A program made the position numbers and the translations under genes. The notes below the pieces were generated by a model that did no database searches, was not told the origin of the DNA, and saw nothing but the letters and a program-made list of their open reading frames with translations. From NCBI RefSeq assembly GCF_000332815.1, contig NZ_AOFD01000042.1, positions 1 to 40,405 of the forward strand: a stretch of DNA of 40,405 bases, given 5' to 3'. The DNA comes from Arthrobacter nitrophenolicus. Its GTDB lineage: Bacteria; Actinomycetota; Actinomycetes; Actinomycetales; Micrococcaceae. Each line of letters starts with the position of its first letter. Position 1 is the first letter of the stretch. Below, piece by piece: positions 36,211 through 40,405 of the stretch.

Positions 36211-36738
36211 ATGAGCAACTCCCCCGACGCCCTGCCGGACCACGGCGCCGACGCCACCACAGATGCCGCGCTGAAGAAGGTTGAACACCAGCTCACGCTC
36301 TTTTGGCGGCGGGGCCGGGCCATCACCAACCAGTTGTCCCGGCAGGTGCACCCGGACATGGAGCCGGCCGCCTACGGCCTGCTGGCCGTGATCCGCCGGG
36401 AGGGGCCTATCCGCCTGACTGACCTGGCCATGAGTATCGGAGTGGGAAAGCCGTCGGTGAGCCGGCAGATCGCGTTCCTGGAGAGCATCGGCCTGGTGTG
36501 CAAGGAGGCCGATCCGCTGGACGGGCGCGCCCAGTCGATCCGGCTGACGCCAAAGGGCGAGGAAAAGATGCACCAGGTGCAGGATGCCCGGCGGCAGGTC
36601 TTCCGCGAGCGGCTCGGCGAGTGGCCGGTCCATGACCTGGAGGAACTGGCCCGGTACATGGCCAAGCTGAACGCATCGTACGAGCGGGACGGATTCCCCA
36701 AGGACTCTCCCGGCGCGGCAGCAGGCCGGGAAGACTGA
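36211..36738 (+). CDS. MarR family transcriptional regulator
   Basis: This 175-residue winged-helix DNA-binding protein has the MarR core: PAAYGLLAVIRREGPIRLTD, AMSIGVGKPSVSRQIAFLES as the recognition region, and the wing KEADPLDGRAQSIRLTPKGE. Dimer helices flank it. The ligand and targets are unknown; the divergent 41-base region shared with DUF3046 is a likely operator. A strong terminator follows at 36768-36796. Confidence 0.93.
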   Translation: MSNSPDALPDHGADATTDAALKKVEHQLTLFWRRGRAITNQLSRQVHPDMEPAAYGLLAVIRREGPIRLTDLAMSIGVGKPSVSRQIAFLESIGLVCKEADPLDGRAQSIRLTPKGEEKMHQVQDARRQVFRERLGEWPVHDLEELARYMAKLNASYERDGFPKDSPGAAAGRED

Positions 36739-36767
36739 CCGCTGCGGGTAATCCGGGTTGAACGACG

Positions 36768-36796
36768 GAAGCCCCCGGCCAGTGGCCGGGGGCTTC
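36768..36796. terminator. Strong hairpin between convergent MarR and ClgR-type genes
   Basis: GAAGCCCCCGGCC (36768-36780) and GGCCGGGGGCTTC (36784-36796) form a perfect 13-bp stem with a 3-base loop. It lies 29 bases after the MarR stop and 38 bases past the stop of the convergent regulator. T-tracts are short on both sides. Confidence 0.8.
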
Positions 36797-36834
36797 GCAA
36801 CGTTCCAGGGCCCGCCAGCGGGTGGGGGCTGCCC

Positions 36835-37194
36835 TTAGCGGGCGCCGGAGAGCAGGCCGTCGGAAAGTTCGCCGTTGAGTTCAGTGTCGAGGTCGCGCTC
36901 AAGGTCGCGGCCGTAACGCTGCGAGAATTCCTGCGGAACGGTGTCCGGAACGGTGACGCCCTCGGCCACTGCAACGCGGTCACTGACCTCCCGGAGCATG
37001 CTGGACAACGGAACATCCAGTGCCGAGCAGATCGAGGACAACAGTTCCGATGACGCTTCCTTCTGGCCGCGCTCCACTTCGCTGAGGTACCCAAGGGAGA
37101 CACGGGCGCTGTGCGAAACTTCACGGAGCGTACGCCCCTGACGCTGGCGGACATCGCGCAGGACATCACCGATTTCGTGACGAAGTACAACCAT
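36835..37194 (-). CDS. clgR: XRE-family regulator, ClgR type
   Basis: This helix-turn-helix protein resembles ClgR, the activator of clp protease genes in actinobacteria. The DNA-binding part is [20 protein letters not shown] followed by [17 protein letters not shown] and [23 protein letters not shown] 37194 (119 residues) is preferred because AAGGAG lies six bases upstream; ATG 37287 (150 residues) with a weak AAGG is the alternative. The position downstream of pgsA-cinA and near recA is the usual clgR place. The gene name rests on similarity and synteny. Confidence 0.85.
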   Translation of the reverse strand: MVVLRHEIGDVLRDVRQRQGRTLREVSHSARVSLGYLSEVERGQKEASSELLSSICSALDVPLSSMLREVSDRVAVAEGVTVPDTVPQEFSQRYGRDLERDLDTELNGELSDGLLSGAR

Positions 37195-37440
37195 CTTGCG
37201 CTCCTTCTGTTCGCTCTTAGCCTGATCGGCGAGGCCCACATCCTTCCAGCGGACAACGCCGTTTACGGATACGGGCTGCTTTACCATCTGTATCGCCTTG
37301 CTCCCTCATTGGTCCGGTCCGCCCTGAAGCGAACCGTTGTGGTCATTTCATCCTAGGCGCCTCCGCTCTTCGGAAGCGACACAATGTAATAACTAATCGG
37401 TACCGGCTTTTGTTCCCCGTAACTTTACGTCCGGTAACTT

Positions 37441-37455
37441 GCCCCGTTCCGGGGC
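37441..37455 (-). terminator. Possible weak terminator after cinA
   Basis: GCCCCG (37441-37446) and CGGGGC (37450-37455) form a 6-bp stem with a 3-base loop, 33 bases after the cinA stop. No T-tract follows. The remaining bases up to the regulator start, including the direct repeat GTAACTT (near 37419 and 37434), probably hold its promoter. Confidence 0.35.
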
Positions 37456-37488
37456 GGGGGAAGGGGCCGGAAGGGCATGGCTGGCGGC

Positions 37489-37968
37489 TCAGCCGGACAG
37501 GGCTTCCAGGAGCCGTTCGAGGGCCGCCCCGCACGCCAGTCCGCGGATTTCCGCGCGGTTCCCCTCGAACGAATATTCAAAGGCGGATGTTCCGGCGGCA
37601 GTGGCCACGCCCACGTACACGGTGCCCACCGGCTTGCCGTCATGTCCTTCCGGCCCGGCAACGCCGGTGGTGGCAAGGCCCACATGGGCGTCCAGTACGG
37701 TGCGAGCACCTTCTGCCATGGCGCGGGCCACGTCCCCGTCCACTGATCCGGCGCGGGCCAGCAGGTCGGACGGGACCTTGAGAACGGACTCCTTGACCGA
37801 ATTCTGGTAGGCGACCACTCCGCCCTGAAGCATGCCGGAGGCGCCCGGCGTGTCCGCCAGGACAGCGGTAACCATGCCAGCGGTCAGTGATTCCGCGGTG
37901 GCTACCGTCCGCCCCGCTTCGAGCGCCTGCCGGACTGCCTGCGCGGCAAGGTGGTGGAGATTGGTCAT
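37489..37968 (-). CDS. CinA family protein, nicotinamide-nucleotide amidohydrolase (PncC domain)
   Basis: This 159-residue protein corresponds to the C-terminal CinA domain alone, which deamidates NMN. Seen are TVATAESLTAGMVTAVLADTP, GASGMLQGGVVAYQNSVKES and GLATTGVAGPEG with KPVGTVYVGVA. ATG 37968 overlaps the pgsA stop as ATGA and has AGGAG upstream. The N-terminal pyrophosphatase domain of long CinA proteins is absent, as usual in actinobacteria. Confidence 0.94.
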   Translation of the reverse strand: MTNLHHLAAQAVRQALEAGRTVATAESLTAGMVTAVLADTPGASGMLQGGVVAYQNSVKESVLKVPSDLLARAGSVDGDVARAMAEGARTVLDAHVGLATTGVAGPEGHDGKPVGTVYVGVATAAGTSAFEYSFEGNRAEIRGLACGAALERLLEALSG

Positions 37969-38609
37969 GGCTGCTCCTGTCCAAGGTTGGCGCGGGCCTG
38001 CTTCTTGCCCCGGGCCCGGAGGCGGAGGGCTTGAACGACATACTCGACGCCGGTCCAGACCGTGATGGCCACGGCCGCCATCATCACGGCGAACGCCACC
38101 CAGGCCAGCCAGGGCGCGAAGGCCCCCAGCGGCAGGAGGTAGAGGAAGATGGCGGCGGTCTGCACCACGGTCTTCAGCTTGCCGCCGCGCGAGGCCGGGA
38201 TCACGCCGTAGCGGATCACGAAGAACCGCAGCCCGGTGATTCCCCACTCCCGGACCAGGATCACGATGGTTGCCCACCAGGGCAGCTCTCCGAGGAGGGA
38301 CAGCATGACCAGCGCCGAGCCGGTGAGGAGTTTGTCGGCGATGGGATCGGCTATCTTGCCGAAATCGGTGACGAGGTTCCGGCTCCTGGCGATGTCGCCA
38401 TCGAGCTTGTCTGTGTAGATCGCGACGGCGAACGCCAGCACTGCAGCCCAGCGCCAAAGCCCGGACTCGCTGCGGAGTCCCGGGGCGTCGGCAACCAGGA
38501 ACCAGACGAAGAACGGCACCAGCGCGATGCGGATCATGGTCAGGACGTTGGGAAGGTTCCAGACCCCGGCACGGCCAGGGCCGGCGGCGGTTGCATCGGT
38601 GCTAGTCAC
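37965..38609 (-). CDS. pgsA: CDP-diacylglycerol-glycerol-3-phosphate 3-phosphatidyltransferase
   Basis: This 214-residue membrane enzyme makes phosphatidylglycerol phosphate. The CDP-alcohol phosphotransferase motif DG-x2-AR-x8-G-x3-D-x3-D is complete in DGDIARSRNLVTDFGKIADP followed by IAD. Five or six membrane helices are evident, with WNLPNVLTMIRIALVPFFVW near the start. GTG 38609 begins the gene, 22 bases after the ftsK stop. Confidence 0.95.
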   Translation of the reverse strand: MTSTDATAAGPGRAGVWNLPNVLTMIRIALVPFFVWFLVADAPGLRSESGLWRWAAVLAFAVAIYTDKLDGDIARSRNLVTDFGKIADPIADKLLTGSALVMLSLLGELPWWATIVILVREWGITGLRFFVIRYGVIPASRGGKLKTVVQTAAIFLYLLPLGAFAPWLAWVAFAVMMAAVAITVWTGVEYVVQALRLRARGKKQARANLGQEQP

Positions 38610-38631
38610 CTGTCTAGGCTACAGTCCCCGG

Positions 38632-40405
38632 CTATCGCCCGGTGAGGGACCAGGCGTCTTCGGACCCGTCCTCGTCATCGCCGTAGCTGCCCGGCGCGCT
38701 ATCTGAGCCGTCGTAATATTCAACGTTCTGCTTCCGCTGGTCCAGGTCCGCGGCCACAAGATCCTCGGCGTAGCCGCCCTGCGCGATGTTCGCGTTGGCG
38801 TTGTCACTGAGGGCGGCCGTCTGGGAGTCTGCCGCGGCGGGGGTCTCCTGGCCCTTCAGGGCAGCGAGGACTGTAGCGAGGTCGTCCGGCTTCACCAGGA
38901 CGTCTCGGGCCTTGGAGCCTTCGGACGGGCCCACCACTCCCCTGGATTCCAGCAGGTCCATGAGCCGGCCCGCCTTCGCGAACCCGACGCGCAGCTTGCG
39001 CTGCAGCATGGACGTGGAGCCGAACTGCGTGGTGACCACGAGTTCGGTAGCCTGCAGCAGGACCTCGAGGTCGTCCCCGATGTCGTCGTCGATCTGCTTC
39101 TTTTCCGCTTCGGGGGCAACGTCGTCGCGGTACACGGCCTGGAGCTGTGTCTTGACGTGCTCCACCACCTTGTGGATCTCGGACTCGGTGACCCAGGCGC
39201 CCTGGACGCGCATGGCCTTGGAGGCGCCCATGGGCAGGAAGAGCGCGTCCCCCTGGCCGATGAGCTTCTCCGCGCCGGGCTGGTCCAGGACCACGCGGGA
39301 GTCCGTGACGGACGAGGTTGCGAAGGCCATGCGGGATGGCACGTTGGCCTTGATCAGGCCGGTCACCACGTCCACCGACGGGCGCTGGGTGGCCAGCACC
39401 AGGTGGATGCCGGCGGCGCGGGCCAGCTGGGTGATGCGGACGATCGAGTCTTCCACGTCCCGCGGTGCCACCATCATGAGGTCCGCGAGTTCGTCGACGA
39501 TCACCAGCAGGTAGGGGTAGGGCCGGATGACGCGCTTGGAGTCAGGCGGCGGCTGGACTTTGCCCGCCCGGACGGCCTTGTTGAAGTCGTCAATGTGCTT
39601 GAACCCGTAGTTGGCGAGGTCGTCGTAGCGGGCGTCCATTTCACGTACCACCCACTGGAGCGCCTCGGCGGCCTTCTTCGGGTTGGTGATGATGGGGGTG
39701 ATGAGGTGGGGTACGCCTTCGTAGGCGGTCAGCTCCACACGCTTGGGGTCCACCATCACCATGCGGACCTCGTCCGGGGTGGCCCGCATGAGGATGGACG
39801 TGATCATGGAGTTCACGAAGGACGACTTACCGGCACCGGTGGCGCCTGCCACCAGCAGGTGGGGCATTTTCGCAAGGTTGGCCACCACGTAGCCGCCTTC
39901 AACGTCCTTGCCCACGCCCATCACCATGGGGTGGTCGGTGCGCCGGGCGTTCTGGCTGCGGAGGACGTCGCCGAGGGACACGGTTTCACGGTCCGTGTTG
40001 GGAATCTCGATGCCGATGGCGGACTTGCCTGGAATGGGGCTCAGGATCCGCACGTCGCTGGAGGCGACTGCGTAGGAGATGTTCTTGGACAGGGCGGTGA
40101 CCCGCTCCACCTTGGTGCCGGGCGCCAGCTCGATCTCGTAGCGGGTGACGGTGGGGCCGCGGCTGAAGCCGGTGACGGTGGCGTCCACGTTGAACTGCTG
40201 GAGGGTGTCGGTGAGGGCTGCGACGACGGCGTCATTGGCTTCCGTGCGCTCCTTGGGAATGGAGCCGGGCGTGAGGAAGTCCGACGCCGGCAGCGTGTAC
40301 GTCACGTCGCCGGCCAGGGACAGCTGTTCCGTGCGCTGCGGGATCGGGGTGGGTGGCGGTGCAGGTGCCACGGGGGTGGAGGGAACCTGGGGCGGGTTCG
40401 CCGGC
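38632..40405 (-). CDS. ftsK: DNA translocase FtsK, C-terminal part; gene continues past the right edge
   Basis: At least 590 codons are present and the frame is open to the window edge, so the N-terminal membrane domain lies outside. A proline-rich linker is followed by the translocase core: [19 protein letters not shown] (Walker A), [20 protein letters not shown] (Walker B), [20 protein letters not shown], and the gamma winged-helix domain [20 protein letters not shown] that reads KOPS sequences. An acidic tail (about 90 residues) ends the protein. FtsK moves chromosome termini through the division septum. Confidence 0.96.
   Translation of the reverse strand, partial: PANPPQVPSTPVAPAPPPTPIPQRTEQLSLAGDVTYTLPASDFLTPGSIPKERTEANDAVVAALTDTLQQFNVDATVTGFSRGPTVTRYEIELAPGTKVERVTALSKNISYAVASSDVRILSPIPGKSAIGIEIPNTDRETVSLGDVLRSQNARRTDHPMVMGVGKDVEGGYVVANLAKMPHLLVAGATGAGKSSFVNSMITSILMRATPDEVRMVMVDPKRVELTAYEGVPHLITPIITNPKKAAEALQWVVREMDARYDDLANYGFKHIDDFNKAVRAGKVQPPPDSKRVIRPYPYLLVIVDELADLMMVAPRDVEDSIVRITQLARAAGIHLVLATQRPSVDVVTGLIKANVPSRMAFATSSVTDSRVVLDQPGAEKLIGQGDALFLPMGASKAMRVQGAWVTESEIHKVVEHVKTQLQAVYRDDVAPEAEKKQIDDDIGDDLEVLLQATELVVTTQFGSTSMLQRKLRVGFAKAGRLMDLLESRGVVGPSEGSKARDVLVKPDDLATVLAALKGQETPAAADSQTAALSDNANANIAQGGYAEDLVAADLDQRKQNVEYYDGSDSAPGSYGDDEDGSEDAWSLTGR

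Overview
The window is high-GC chromosomal DNA from an actinobacterium, most likely of the Arthrobacter/Pseudarthrobacter group (Micrococcaceae). This rests on gene content and order (ftsK-pgsA-cinA-clgR / DUF3046 / recA-recX-miaB-miaA-dapF; hflX-dinG / lexA; his operon; infC-rpmI-rplT with divergent DUF1844), actinobacterial LexA boxes, frequent GTG starts and likely leaderless genes. It is mostly conserved core genome. No tRNA, rRNA, IS element, prophage or CRISPR array was seen.

Left part (1-6.2 kb): the most unusual locus. A 1313-residue membrane synthetase of the Pls/PosA type (A domain, carrier domain, then membrane segments alternating with three left-handed beta-helix modules) is followed by an M1 metallopeptidase and, convergently, an Sfp-type phosphopantetheinyl transferase. 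Together they form a plausible make, activate and trim/degrade set for an isopeptide-linked cationic homopolymer or small amide. Repeats upstream of the synthetase look like operators.

6.2-15.7 kb: pheST (minus) with a strong inverted repeat in its leader; an HExxH protein and a SIMPL-domain protein; an Rv2578c-type radical SAM protein with a LexA box in its promoter; a NUDIX hydrolase; an MFS exporter; a GlsB-type membrane protein; and a TrmH/SpoU RNA methyltransferase. 15.7-18.3 kb: infC-rpmI-rplT (minus), with infC starting on ATT behind a structured leader, and DUF1844 divergent. 18.3-24.1 kb: hisC-hisB-hisH, an unlisted 52-residue membrane protein, priA, SseB family and MFS, all minus.

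24.2-36.2 kb: a DNA-damage-flavoured stretch. A LysM membrane protein diverges from lexA across a control region with two good SOS boxes. dinG-type helicase and hflX follow, then an RsmC-like methyltransferase, dapF, miaA, miaB, recX and recA (with an SOS box) and DUF3046. 36.2-40.4 kb: a MarR regulator, a ClgR-type regulator, cinA, pgsA and the 3' part of ftsK, which runs off the right edge.

A major caveat: seven genes, several of them normally indispensable (pheT twice, recA, hisB, hflX, the SpoU methylase, the M1 peptidase twice, the radical SAM gene), carry small deletions, mostly one base in G/C runs. Restoring those bases gives full-length family proteins in every case, so I read them as sequence/assembly errors and annotate each as one gene, noting the break.
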